Assembly (NCBI GenBank): GCA_024803745.1 | Contig: JANJXV010000192.1 | Coordinates: forward strand, 930,001-994,000 | DNA length: 64,000 bases | Origin: Megascapheus bottae | Taxonomy: Eukaryota > Chordata > Mammalia > Rodentia > Geomyidae | Direction of reading: 5' to 3' | Shown here: positions 45,662-56,257 of the stretch, in pieces | Layout of the letters: every line of letters begins with the position of its first letter | Numbering within the stretch: the first letter of the stretch is position 1 | Program-made: the position numbers and the translations under genes | The notes under the pieces: generated by a model | Told to the model about the DNA's origin: nothing | The model's database searches: none | What the model saw: the letters and a program-made list of their open reading frames with translations, nothing else

Positions 45662-45851
45662 TTTTGCCAGCCCTGGGCTTGAGCTCAGGGCCTGAGCACT
45701 GTCCTTGGACTTTCTCAAGGCTAGAGCTCTACCACTTGAGCCTCAGCACCACTTCCGGCTTTTTTTCTATGTATGTGGTACCGAGGAATTGAACCCGGGT
45801 CTTCATGCATGCTAGGCAAGCACTTTAACCACTAGGCCAAACTCCCAGCCC
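45662..45851 (-). mobile_element. IDL-Geo dimeric SINE, young copy
   Basis: Full-length antisense dimer with all parts intact, nearly identical to the copy at 36401. Flanks share aacattttt (45653-45661 and 45852-45860). Its antisense translation yields frames also seen at 18.1 kb and 57.1 kb; these are SINE shadows. Confidence 0.95.
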
Positions 45852-45861
45852 AACATTTTTA

Positions 45862-46338
45862 ATTCTCTATTTTTATACAAAATAAACTTTTAATTCAGTA
45901 GAAGCTATATTTTAAATTCTGAGTGTAGGTCTCTTTCCTTGATGATGAACATACAGAGGGGTGTTGTCCCACATGTGAGTTCTTGGCCATGTTATCAGAG
46001 GGTAAAGAAACAATTCGATAAGCACTTTATCCTTAAACTATCACATCTAGTGCATTACACACATTTCCCATGGATGATACTTGCAACCTCCCATGGGTTG
46101 GTGGAGACATCATTCCATCTTGAATCTCGGAGCGCTTGTAAAATCTCTCTTGCAGTTAAAGCAACCTGAATTGGGTTTTCAACTCCCTCCAGGCATCAGA
46201 TATCGGATATGAAATTGGTATTAACTCAGAACTAGGTTGAAAGTTTCCTTTTGAAACTTTCAAAAGAGAAGGAGATGCAAACTTGAAAACCCAGGTTTTT
46301 TTTTCACTGCCTCACCCTTAAGCAATCCCAACCAGTTG
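45862..46338. other. Unique sequence
   Basis: Nothing recognised. Confidence 0.4.
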
Positions 46339-46339
46339 G

Positions 46340-46425
46340 CTAGTGTTCGTTGTCATTTTACAGATGAGGAAACTGAGGCTCAGGAAGGTAGTTAGTAGAG
46401 GAAGCCACAACTTCTACCTCATTTT
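46340..46425 (+). mobile_element. MIR SINE core
   Basis: 'tgtcattttacagatgagga', 'aactgaggctcaggaaggta' is an almost consensus MIR core. Confidence 0.75.
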
Positions 46426-46429
46426 AATT

Positions 46430-46955
46430 CTAAAAAGGCATGATTTTCTTTTTTACCTTACTGTACCGGAGTCCATAAACAAACACCACACACCACAAGA
46501 AATGTGGAGTTCAGACAATAAGGAAGCGAACCAGAGGTGAAACCAAAGGCTCTCCTCTCTCACTGACTTCAACACACTGAACTCTCATGCTCCCTGAACC
46601 TTCTGGAGACTCCAGCCCATGCATGACCTCTTCCAGGCCAACTCCTTAACCTGAAGACCGCTCTTGAGGAATTGTGTGCTTCGTTTTGATGGGGGTACCC
46701 TCACTTGGTTCCTGGGGACATGGATGATAAGGAGATACAAATGCACCGATTTCAAATTCCAGCCCTCCCTCCTCCCCAGATCTCTCACCTTGCTTCACAG
46801 ATGTTTACAAGATGCTGGACTAGTACAGAGTGGCAAGGGGTGGGGTGTGCCTCACCAGCTGCTGCTCACATAGGACATTTTTTTATTCCATAGAGAAATG
46901 CATTTAGGAGGTATATGAAGGGCCCTTCAAGTAATCTACATATACTAAGGGGTAT
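46430..46955. other. Unique sequence
   Basis: Nothing recognised. Confidence 0.4.
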
Positions 46956-46957
46956 GA

Positions 46958-47006
46958 GTGTGCGTGCATGCGTGTGTGTGCGTGCATGCGTGTGTGTGTA
47001 TACACG
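46958..47006. repeat. 49 bp uninterrupted alternating purine-pyrimidine tract
   Basis: Every step alternates purine and pyrimidine from 46958 to 47006. It includes two copies of a gtgcgtgcatgcgtgtgt unit and a terminal 'gtatacac'. GC-containing TG repeats of this length are good left-handed Z-DNA formers in principle. Confidence 0.9.
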
Positions 47007-47009
47007 AGT

Positions 47010-47395
47010 GTGTCATGGGGGTGGAAACTAATAGCAATAGAACATCTGGAGCCCTCAAAATGGTATTCTTGTTCTTAGTTATTTATTTGCCTCACAGTTG
47101 CTAGCTAGGTACTCAACTGCTGGGGTCATGCGTGCCTCCAGCTCATTCATGTGCTGGTTACTGGTCAACATAGGGTCCTACATTAAGTCAGGGGCCTGCC
47201 CAAGTTGTGATACTCCACTGTGCACTTGCCTAGGGTCCCTGGCGATGAGAGGAAGTATCATACCCAGCTACAGTGCTGAATAAGTGAGTGAATGAATGAA
47301 TGAATCTCTACTGATGCTCAATGAAGGAAAACTGATGGTTTTAAAGCAAACCTAAATGGCTCAAATGGGGGTGCCAAATGTGTGCCACTGACTGA
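47010..47395. other. Unique sequence with short (GAAT)n
   Basis: A short (GAAT)n run at about 47285-47304; otherwise nothing recognised. Confidence 0.4.
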
Positions 47396-47399
47396 GATA

Positions 47400-47500
47400 C
47401 TCAGGAACTCTTTCCAATCTGGCTGGCCTTTTATAGCAATTTCCTGATCTCCGCCTCTTAAGTAGCTAAATTTACAGGCATGAGCCATGCCCATCTCAAA
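47400..47500 (-). mobile_element. B1 monomer, diverged
   Basis: 'atctccgcctcttaagtagc', 'taaatttacaggcatgagcc' form an antisense B1 head. No Geo part. Confidence 0.65.
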
Positions 47501-47504
47501 ATGG

Positions 47505-48000
47505 TGTTCTTAGTGTGTGATTGAGCCTAAGAAGACATCCAGGAAATAGCAAGGCTGAGATAATGTGGGCAGATAAAGGGGTTCAAGCGAGGGTCCCAAT
47601 TCCCCAAGGCCAGGTACACTTACCAAAATACGATTCCAATAAAGGAGGATATTTGATTCCAACAAAAAAATTGCCTTTGCTGTTCAGTGAGGTAAAACTG
47701 ATTCTTTTAAACTGAAGTGGCTAGACGTGGGCTGCATCGTCAGCCCTTTGCCTTTGCCTTTATTCATTCATCATTCACTTATTCAGAAACTTTTTTTTCC
47801 TGTACGTTAAATCTGTTCCTAGGAATAGAGACAAACTGCTAGCCCTGTAGCCATGTAATGATTTGGAATGTTTGCAATGGTTTCAAATTATTTCATTGGG
47901 ATTTTTATAAGCCAGGGAAGCTGTGTTCCAATGTCTAAAAAAGTAGGCAACAAAATCACATCGCATGAATTTTAAAAGTTATTCCACCACTCATTCACAA
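47505..48000. other. Unique sequence
   Basis: Nothing recognised. Confidence 0.4.
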
Positions 48001-48008
48001 AGAGCCTC

Positions 48009-48160
48009 CATTTCCACATCTGCTAAGCAAGCAAATGAAAATTCCCCAGGGTGGTAGTAAGGATTAAATAGTAAACAACAACCATTCAGTGTTAGCAGTG
48101 TGCTTAGTTATAATAAGTACTTAACTTTTAGTTATTACTACCCACTAGAATATTCTACCT
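48009..48160 (-). mobile_element. MIR SINE, antisense
   Basis: 'catttccacatctgctaagc', 'gtggtagtaaggattaaata', 'agtgtgcttagttataataa', 'gtacttaacttttagttatt' fit antisense MIR in order. Confidence 0.65.
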
Positions 48161-48164
48161 GAAT

Positions 48165-48445
48165 ACAAGTTGCTTCTCAGCACTTGGTCTAGAGTGACAA
48201 ATGTTAGTCCTAACTCTCAAATACAAGCTCTTTATTTTCTAATGAGGAGCTTTGCTAAAAGAAAAAATAAAATGAAAAGAAATCCCATGGAAGGAAAAGT
48301 AACGGTTCTTCATTTAAATCTAGGAAAGCTTGATTAAGTCTCTTATAAGGCAGGAAAACAAAGGGCACATGAGGATGAATAAGAATAAACCCAAAATGGC
48401 ACATATTTTCTCTAGATCTTCATAGATGGATATGAGAAACTGCTA
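48165..48445. other. Unique spacer
   Basis: Nothing recognised. Confidence 0.4.
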
Positions 48446-48460
48446 AGGACTGAGGCATTT

Positions 48461-48651
48461 TTATTTATTTATTTTTTATTGTAATTAGTAAAAGGGTTAC
48501 ATGATATTTGCCAGATAGAAGGTGCATTAATTCACATACATTGATACCCTTTCACATGTCTTGGTACCCATTTCTCTCCCCCCCCCACACCCCCTACCCG
48601 TCTTGGTTTTTCCCCCCTTCCCTATCAAATTTCAAATATCCAAATACAAAT
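48461..48651 (-). mobile_element. L1 LINE 3' end with perfect target-site duplication
   Basis: A 190 bp, severely 5'-truncated L1 in antisense: tail as TTTA repeats, 'ttgtaattagtaaaagggtt', a C-rich tract at 48577-48620 (G-rich on the L1 strand), ending 'ccaaatacaaat'. It is flanked by the perfect 15-mer aggactgaggcattt (48446-48460, 48652-48666). The cleanest L1 copy here. Confidence 0.92.
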
Positions 48652-48669
48652 AGGACTGAGGCATTTACA

Positions 48670-48950
48670 CATAGACTAGAGCTTGAGACCCTTAGGGGAG
48701 GAACCCTAAGGTATAACTTCTCTGAACACTATAGACACTTATTGAAATACTATTTAAGGAAATGGAAACGTGTTGTTGATATTGGTAGTGGTGGTACTGG
48801 TATTTGATTTTACTTTCATTTTTTTCTGGGGGGAGTAGAGAGGGATTGTAAAAAGGGAGAGAGAGAGAATGAGCAAATCCAACTATACTATTCAGTATAC
48901 ACTATGCGGAAAATGACCTATGAACTAGTGGGTGGGGATGGCAGGGGGAA
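48670..48950. other. Unique spacer
   Basis: Nothing recognised. Confidence 0.4.
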
Positions 48951-48954
48951 ACTG

Positions 48955-49108
48955 AGGAAAGGGGAGGAAAGGGAAGGGAAGGGAAGGGAAGGGAAGGGAA
49001 GGGAAGGGAAGGGAAGGGAAAGGAAGGGAAAGGAAAGGAAAGGAAAGGAAAGGAAAGGAAAGGAAAGGAAAGGAAAGAAAAGGAAAGGAAAGGAAAGGAA
49101 AGGAAAGG
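48955..49108. repeat. (GGGAA)n(GGAAA)n purine tract
   Basis: About 150 bp of pure purine on plus. The first half is mainly GGGAA units and the second half GGAAA, with single GAAAA-type variants. Glycine/lysine/arginine frames across it are repeat translation. Confidence 0.96.
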
Positions 49109-49280
49109 GCTGAGAATGTGGCCTGGTGGTAGAGTGCTGGCCTAACATGCACGAAACCCTGGGTTTGATAACTCAGTACCACATCAACGGAAAAAGCCAG
49201 ATGTTACTTTGTGGCTGCAGTGGTAACCTTGAGCACAAAGAGTCTCAAGGCCCAGGTCCTGAGTTCAAACCCAAGGACAG
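49109..49280 (+). mobile_element. IDL-Geo dimeric SINE, sense
   Basis: 'gctgagaatgtggcctggtg' with the A box, 'cctgggtttgataactcagt' near the B box, then a Geo monomer with small deletions ('ttgtggctgcagtggtaacc', 'gtcctgagttcaaacccaag'). It abuts the purine tract, which lies at its 5' side rather than in its tail. Confidence 0.88.
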
Positions 49281-49284
49281 TCCC

Positions 49285-49735
49285 ACAACTACTACTTGGC
49301 CACCGGGGTTAAGTTTTGAACACCACCTGACTCCAGAGTTTTGTGTTCCACCCTGGGCACCAATTCTTCGAATCTTAATTAAATGGTTGTAAATCTGTCA
49401 GGGAAGCAAATCACGTGGCCTTCGGCACAATGCCGAAACGACACCTGACACATAGTAGATGTCTAAGACACAATGAATGAGTGAATGAATGAAATACAGA
49501 CTCCACGAGTACTTCTTCCTCCTCCTCTACGACCTCTAAGGAAGTAGTGAGGCTTGGATTCTCATGCCTTCTCTTTGAATCTGAATTTTCTTTTGTTCTT
49601 TGCATCCAATCTGTCCAAATGACATGCAAGCGTGGCTCCGTCCGTGAAGAATTCAGATCCTTAGATTTTAAAACAAACACTGTCTCCCCTAAATCACTGC
49701 AATGGATTTGCCTGGGAAAGTGTGTGTAAGAGGGG
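49285..49735. other. Unique sequence
   Basis: A short MIR/L2-type end ('catagtagatgtctaagaca', 'tgaatgagtgaatgaatgaa') at 49450-49495. Nothing else recognised. Confidence 0.4.
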
Positions 49736-49739
49736 TCCT

Positions 49740-49930
49740 TTGCCCCCTTTGTGACCGCTACGGCCATGAGAAAGCTTCACTGGTGATTACAGGATATTTG
49801 AGCCCTGGGATTATCTGGTGATTAGACTCCTTCTGGTGGCAAAGCTGTCTCCTAACAAGATTAATTTGGGGGCAACAAGAGGGTAATTATTAATGTATCC
49901 GGAAGGCGGCTCCAAGCACTGTTTCCCCAA
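49740..49930. promoter_or_regulatory. Candidate enhancer with clustered homeodomain motifs
   Basis: Four GATTA cores within 80 bp (49785-49789, 49809-49813, 49820-49824, 49859-49863), one inside 'gggatta', the class bound by OTX/PITX-type homeodomains, then taattattaat at 49884-49894. No recognised repeat. Conservation and activity not tested. Confidence 0.35.
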
Positions 49931-49981
49931 TGAGAGCAGATCTTTGTTTATTTATAGCTTCCTCTCAGGAGGAACATGGTA

Positions 49982-50040
49982 CAGGGAGAGGGAGGGAGGG
50001 AGGGAGGGAGAGAGGAAGAGACAGAGAGAGAGAGAGAGAA
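49982..50040. repeat. (GGGA)n(GA)n purine tract
   Basis: About five GGGA units followed by GA-rich repeats. Confidence 0.9.
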
Positions 50041-50044
50041 CACC

Positions 50045-51000
50045 AGACCAAGGTGCACTCACAGAACTTGGAGGATAATTGATTGCTTCAAGTTCAAGGA
50101 CTTTTGCAGTAAGCAAGAGCCTTTCAGACTCCCAGCATCCTCTGCTCAGGCAGTAGGCCAATGACAAAAGATCCACCATGAGCCCCCTGCCCGTGTCCCC
50201 TCCACCACTGCCTCCTTATGGACTTCCCCACTCTGTCCCCCTATCTCTATCTCCCCCCTCTGCCTCCATCTCTTGGCTCTTGTCCTGTCTACCACACCAT
50301 GGCTGGAAAGACTTTGGGAAAAAAAAACAACAGACACACCATGCATCTCCTCTCCAATGACCAGCTCCCATTGCAATCAGAACAAAGCCTGATCCCCAGG
50401 AAACCACAAAGCCCTACTGGGCATGGCCCCCAATATTTCCTCAACCTTATCTCCTCTCCCACTGCAACCCACTTCCCTCCTGCTCTGCCAGACCAGTCAC
50501 CAGCAGCAACTAAACACAAAGAGCAACGCACACAGCACCCTTTTAAGCACGGCCATCCTTCGTTTGTCCTGCTTTGCTTTCCCTCTTAACACAGGCTGGC
50601 ACGCCGAGTGGCTGCCTCTTCTGAGTGTTCTGTACAGGACTTCACAAACTCTCAGTAAGCCAGTCCTGAGCCATTCCTTGTAGGAGGATTCCCTCCCTGC
50701 CCCTGGCTGCAGAATTTTGTTCAGCCAATCAATACATAACCTTGTTTATTGTGTGTTGCTCTTTAAAGACCTTTTATCTAATACACTGTGATTCATGAAC
50801 GTTGAACTGTGGTTGGCAGCCACATAACTCAGGGCTGAACGAAGCTTATCTTGCATTTCAGCACTGTGTCAGGGAAACTTGAAACAGTAAGCTCATGGAC
50901 AGAAAACACAAGGAAGGCGAGCATCACAGTCCGGTCACATGTGTCTAAGGGTGGGCAAAGAAAAGGATGAAAGGCGAGTGTCCGTGACTCCCTCCTGGAC
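50045..51000. other. Unique sequence
   Basis: No gene supported. Multiple overlapping 60-123-codon open frames on both strands at 50140-50690 reflect a CCT/CAC-rich, stop-poor composition. Confidence 0.4.
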
Positions 51001-51004
51001 TTTG

Positions 51005-51225
51005 AGAAGCTTAGGAGGCTGAGATCTGAGGTTCCACGTTCAAATCCAGCCTGGGCAGACAAATCCAAGAAAGTCTTTTCTCCAATTAAGCAATAAAAAG
51101 TTGCAATTAGGGGCACAGCTGAAGTAGTTGAGCACCAACCCTGAGCCTCCTCCATCCACCAAAAACCAGCAAACAAACCTTGGAGAGAATGTGTGACTGA
51201 GTTCAAGCTCTAATACTGGCATCAA
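51005..51225 (+). mobile_element. B1-Geo dimeric SINE, diverged
   Basis: 'aggaggctgagatctgaggt', 'cacgttcaaatccagcctgg', 'tcttttctccaattaagcaa', then a decayed Geo half ending 'actgagttcaagctctaata'. Confidence 0.82.
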
Positions 51226-51229
51226 AGAA

Positions 51230-51640
51230 CAAGACAAGTAACCAAAAAAACATATACTTTTTTAAAAAATACTATGCCTCGAGATATATGTTTTCATAAT
51301 TTGTTTCCAAGAGACCATTTTTTTTGGTAAAATGATTGCACACGGTGATCTTATCATTTGTTTGAAATCTACAAATAAAACTTTTTAACAACATAAAAAC
51401 AAATGGACATTCAAGTGTGGAGTAGTAAAACTGGTAGAACATGGAGACTAACGCCTCCCTCTTGAACCTCAGCCCGGCCCAGCAGAACTACATGCATGTC
51501 TGTAAACGGCTGCAGCAGTGCGTTGGGCATTGATCTGGGTGTTACCAATAACAAGGCAATTCCAAGACAGACATGTCCAATATAGAGTCTGCAAGCCGTG
51601 AAAATGGATCTGTATCTCTTATCATCAGTACATGATCTGA
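51230..51640. other. Unique sequence
   Basis: Nothing recognised. Confidence 0.4.
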
Positions 51641-51644
51641 GTCC

Positions 51645-51930
51645 CCCACCAGAATATAAACTCTGAGGGATTATGTTTGCCACTATTTCTATTCACTGTT
51701 ACATCTTCAACTGCTAGAACACAACTCTTAACCAATGTTGGCTGCCTTAGGAAGCCTGAGGCTCTGTAGTCCAAACACAGACAACACCGAGAACATTTCC
51801 ATAATTTGTAAATGTGCAGTGAGGCAGCAGGCATACACTGGGGAGGATCTTGAAGAATTGTCAGCCAGGTAAGTGGTGAATGTTGTAGGTGAGAAGCAAA
51901 AGCTCAGAGAAGGACATGGATGACCCAAGA
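51645..51930. mobile_element. Possible L2 and MIR remnants
   Basis: 'gaatataaactctgagggat' ... 'ctgttacatcttcaactgct' resembles L2 3' text. 'gtcagccaggtaagtggtga' resembles the MIR 3' part. Both are strongly diverged. Confidence 0.35.
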
Positions 51931-51934
51931 AGAC

Positions 51935-52890
51935 ACACAGTTCAGTTGGAGCCGGAGAAACCTTCCTTTCCTAAGCCATGGCTCAGGCTTTCCTTCTGTT
52001 TTTGCTATCGGCCAGCACCTTAGAGATGGAATCTCCCTTATTACTGGGACGTCTCAGGGCATCTGGCTTTGTGGTTCAGAACAAAGTGAGCGTTCAATAA
52101 ATGCTGACAGATCAGATTACAGGAAAGGAAAGGAGAATTCCCAGAAGATCAAAAGGCAGCCTGCACTTTCAGCTAAAGTCAATCACACCACCTGGAAGGA
52201 CTGACTTAATTTTGAAGCGTTAACTCTCACTGGAGAAAAGTTCATGAGGAAGAAAGTAGGACTCTACCTACATGACTTCCAAGGAATGAAAAAGTAAACT
52301 CCAATTGGCTATAAAATGAACAAGAGAATGAGTGTGCGTGTGTGTGCGTGTGTATTTACTGACTTGGACAACAGAAAAGTCCAGAATTAGGATGGATTTC
52401 AAGTGTGGTTTGCTACAGAGAGCCAAAACAGAGTTGAGTTTACTGTTTTGCAGCTCTGTTTCTCTGCAGTTCTCTTATCCATGTCTGCACAGTGGTTTCC
52501 ATCATTGTAGAGTCCCAGAGAAAAGCACTGTACACTCCATGGTCCTCACCAAATATCCAAGATTCACTATGATTGGATGGGCTTATGTCACTCATCTACC
52601 CTTGAACCAATCACCTACACCAGAGAAGGGTTAGAAGCTGTTGATTGGCTGGGCTGAGTCATAGTCCATAAACATAGTGTCAGATAGAAAGAGGGGTAGG
52701 GAAATGACCTCCACAAAATGATCACTCTTTCAGTACACTAAGTAGTTAGGCGAGGCTAAACAGCTTCCAGGGACTCTCAAAATAGGAACAGAATTTGAGA
52801 AACGGCTAGTTAAAAAAATAATTTTCCCTACCAAACATTATTGTTCCACATCTCTTGCTAAAGTATGGGGATATAGAGTTAAAAATCTTG
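51935..52890. other. Unique sequence with an old-repeat-like part
   Basis: The stretch 52570-52670 ('ccttgaaccaatcacctaca', 'gctgttgattggctgggctg') looks like an ancient interspersed repeat. Short TG run at 52330-52352. No gene seen. Confidence 0.35.
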
Positions 52891-52891
52891 A

Positions 52892-52945
52892 TCTTTCTTT
52901 CCTTTTTTTCCTTCCTTCCTTCCTTTCCTTTCCTTCCTGTCTCTC
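52892..52945. repeat. (TTCC)n pyrimidine tract
   Basis: Imperfect CTTT/TTCC units, about 54 bp. Confidence 0.85.
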
Positions 52946-52949
52946 TTTT

Positions 52950-55900
52950 CTCTATCAATTATAACATAAAAGTATTTTCAGAATAGTTAAGACTAGACTA
53001 GGCAAACTCAAGCCTGTTGCAAAGAAAATATCATCCACGTATATAAAAACTGAAATAAGAGAGAAAAAAAGAAGGCTTGATCTATACCCACACAAAAGAA
53101 ATAAATAGCATTGTTTTGGTGTCGTTTTTCTCCTAACATCCTCTCTTTGAATATCATACATATACAAGAGGAGGAAAAAAATCTGCAATGATAAGTGAAC
53201 TCCTTGGCAGAGTTCTTCTAGTCCTGTAATATCCGACAGGTTCATGAATGCCATGGACGGAACCAACCATTTTCTCCATTCCCTTCTGCATGTCTTCATT
53301 CCACTGAAGACGGCCTCACACCCAGACAGACTTCTAACACTTTCTCGTCCTGCTCTTGTCAGACAGTGACTCTGCTGCTGAGCGTTCTGGCAGAGCAGGC
53401 ACACTGTGGACAGGAGCCTCTCCTTTTCCCGCTGATACCCGCTGCAAAGAAAGCTTTTTATATCACTTCTGAGACACTTGTTTAAGGTTTGTGCTGAAGT
53501 CTGCAAACCAAGCAGACAAGTGCTCAGATTCAGAACTCAGCAATCCCAGCAACGATGAGCTGTGGGGAGTTGGGGATTGTCGGAACTCATGGGATGTTGG
53601 AATCTATGTGGGTTCCATTACATGATGAGGCTTGTTCAGGCAGGGAACCCGAGGGGGCCCCTATGCTGTGTGATGGGATGACAGAAAGAAGTGCCTAGCA
53701 CCAACCCCAGGAATAGACAACATGGTAGATAACAGTGAAGAGTTCTTTTAGAATGTAGCAGCAAGAAAGAGGTGCCGGATATGTGTGGTCATTTATTAGT
53801 TGTTTTTTTTTTCAAATTCGCTCAAGGAGGGGAAAAAAGTGAGGTGCAGATGGATTGGCTAGTGTATCTGACAAAAATAAAAAGAGGACTGGTTTGAGGC
53901 AGGAATGGATCCAAGGATGAAATTGTGGGTGTGAGCACTGTGTCTCTCCATCTCTTAGATGGAGTGGCCTGGACTTATGTTCATGTTCCGCACAGGCTTT
54001 CTCCAAGTGGAGGGAAATATTTGGGGTCCCCCGGGGATCCCAGTCACCATTCTTCATTCAGCTTTGTGATATGCAATGCTTTCTTCTCTAGCAGAAATTC
54101 TAGGGAATTGCCAGAGGAGTGCTCTGATTGGCCTGGCTTAAGTAGAAAACCAACTTTTGGAACTAGAGGACTGGGGTGGCATGACATGTCAGTCTTGGGG
54201 TGCACATCTTCCTTAAGAGTAAGGCCGCCCAATTTAGCACGTAAAAAGGTACAGTGTAAGTATGGATTACACGTGATTCCTTCTCGGGGAGAAATCTGAA
54301 ACAGGGTGTCTTATGCTTTCTGAACAGTAACTGGGAAAATCACCAGGTTCCCCTGCCAGGGAAGAGAAGGATTAATTCATAAAGCGCATACATTGGGTAA
54401 ACCAAGAAACTATTGTCCTTTGGCTCCGTTTCTCTTGGACTTTTTTTTCCCCATGCTGATAAGAACTTACAATTTGATGGGGAAAACTAGAAACTATGAA
54501 CCAATGCTTCTCTGCTTAAAAAAAAATAGAAAAAAGCTCCAGAGATTATGAGCTTGGTGGGATGTTAATAGTTCTTAAGTATAAAAGGAGTCCTGTGACC
54601 CAAAAGGCTTTAAGGAAAGAGGGGATGAACTCAGCTAATCAAATTTATCTGCTATGAGACTGTCCATTTCCAGAGTGAATTTCCCAGGGGGAAAAGGACC
54701 ATGGAAACGCTTCACACAGAACAGCTTTCTGGGACTTGGATTTTGCAGAAATCATAACAAGGGCCGGGGCCAAGTGCTAACTAGCTTTATCATTAATGGG
54801 ATGGATATGACACACTAAATCCTCTAGATTACTCCAGGGTATGTTTAAAGGACAAAATAAGAGGAAGTATTGATTCCAACTGTTTTCAACCATAACTAAG
54901 ATGCAGGGATTGCAATGCCTCCTCCATACAAATAAAAATGTCCATCACCCAAACACGTGGACGTGTGTCCTAGACAGCCTGGCCAAGCCAAGTTCCATCA
55001 TCTTTTTTTTTTTTGCTTTGTGTATTAGCTCCTAAATTATACCTCCCAGAATGCATTGCATCAGGAAATGGCACCAATTTCTTTTGCACTCAAAGAAGGG
55101 CGCTCTCCCACTTTAGACATACCTCCCATCCCACAGATCTCTAATTTTTAGTGCTTAGATTTTGTTTTTGTCTAACATCTGGCCTGTCTTTTATTTTCAC
55201 AAATTCACAGAAATCAAGAGCTGGAGGGTTGGGAGTAAAAGGCTTTTATTCCTCTCTGCTGCTACTGTTTTGTACTTTTCTCAATGACACAGTATTCTAC
55301 ATTCCCAAGGAGCTCTCGGCTTCTTATTTTAATGCTTGTCAACCTCTGCCCCTCTGCCAAGTTTCTTCTAAGGAACAGCATCCAGAATGCTTCCATTTCC
55401 TTTGTACACCCCCCCCCTCAATTCTCCACATTGTTTGCTTCTCCACATCCCATTGAAAATTGGATACTGGGAGTTGCCTGCTATGATAATGAACCATTCA
55501 TGTTTCAACTTGAAAAGCCATTTAAGATACCTGTTTTCATTAGTAATTATAGATAATTGCTATGGTGGATAGTTTTTTCCCCCTTTAATTATGGTACAGA
55601 AAAAAAAGTCTTTAAGAAATGGAGCAATTAATTTCCTGAAACCTTACTGAGAGCAAAGTATGATGTTAGCCCTCACTTTGGGAAGTATTTGTATGTAATT
55701 GGGCTTGGCTGCTTGCAAGGGCAGGGTGGGGGGGGGAGAAGTAAATTATATTCTAGAATCATCTCTATCATATCTCAGACATGAATGACTATTTTTAATA
55801 TTTTTTGCCTGAGTTCACTCATTCATTCTACAAACACATGTTGAATGATTTTCGTGGGCCAGTAGCCTTATCAAACACTGAAAGTGCAATGACTACTTAT

Positions 55901-56160
55901 TCATCTACTTATTCATTCAACAATTAGATAATTGCTATGCACAAAGCACTAGTATTTAAAAACAGATTGCAATTGTGAAGGTTCGGTATGACTAGGCAAA
56001 TCAGCTCTCCTAAGGGGAAAAAAAATGTTCCTGTTGTCTGAGTTTGTATTCCACATCTAAGGTGGTTTTTTTTTAATTGCATTTACATCAGGAGCAATCT
56101 ACATACTTATCGAGAGTAAGAAAGTGGTTACATGAATCATTGCAATCTACAGCCATTAAT
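52950..56160. other. Unique sequence, no gene supported
   Basis: Holds the longest open frame of the window (minus strand, 52955-53506, 183 codons). Its translation shows no recognisable domain and no adjoining splice pattern was found. The part 55460-55600 is AT-rich with 'ttagtaattatagataattg', an enhancer-like look. A decayed L2-like piece ('cactcattcattctacaaac') lies near 55812-55960. Confidence 0.4.
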
Positions 56161-56164
56161 AAGC

Positions 56165-56256
56165 AGATAAAAGGTATTGTTATATATAGGATATAGGATA
56201 GGTGTGTATAAATGTGTTTATATAAGTATGTATGTGAGATATACATATATAATGAA
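56165..56256. repeat. AT-rich degenerate (TATA)/(GTAT) tract
   Basis: 'ttatatataggatataggat' to 'gagatatacatatataatg'. It is partly complementary to the tract at 56805-56870 on the other side of the LTR-like block. Confidence 0.8.
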
Positions 56257-56257
56257 A

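Noticed and set aside
48904..49182. Lys/Gly/Arg-rich and Ser/Phe/Pro-rich frames
   Set aside because: Translation of the GGGAA/GGAAA tract on either strand.
49781..49850. 'ccttctggtggcaa' considered as a CTCF site
   Set aside because: Two mismatches at core positions of the CTCF consensus on the reverse strand; too weak to report as a site.
51861..51875. Consensus splice donor cag/gtaagt, with a possible acceptor near 51748
   Set aside because: The donor lies in text matching the 3' part of a MIR ('cagctagtaagtggt' pattern), where such donors are common by descent from the SINE; no coding frame is supported.
52955..53506. 183-codon open frame on the minus strand, the longest in the window
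   Set aside because: The translation has no recognisable domain, repeat or signature, its C-terminal half is just hydrophobic from AT-rich DNA, and no splice or promoter context was found. One frame of this length on both strands of 64 kb is within chance.
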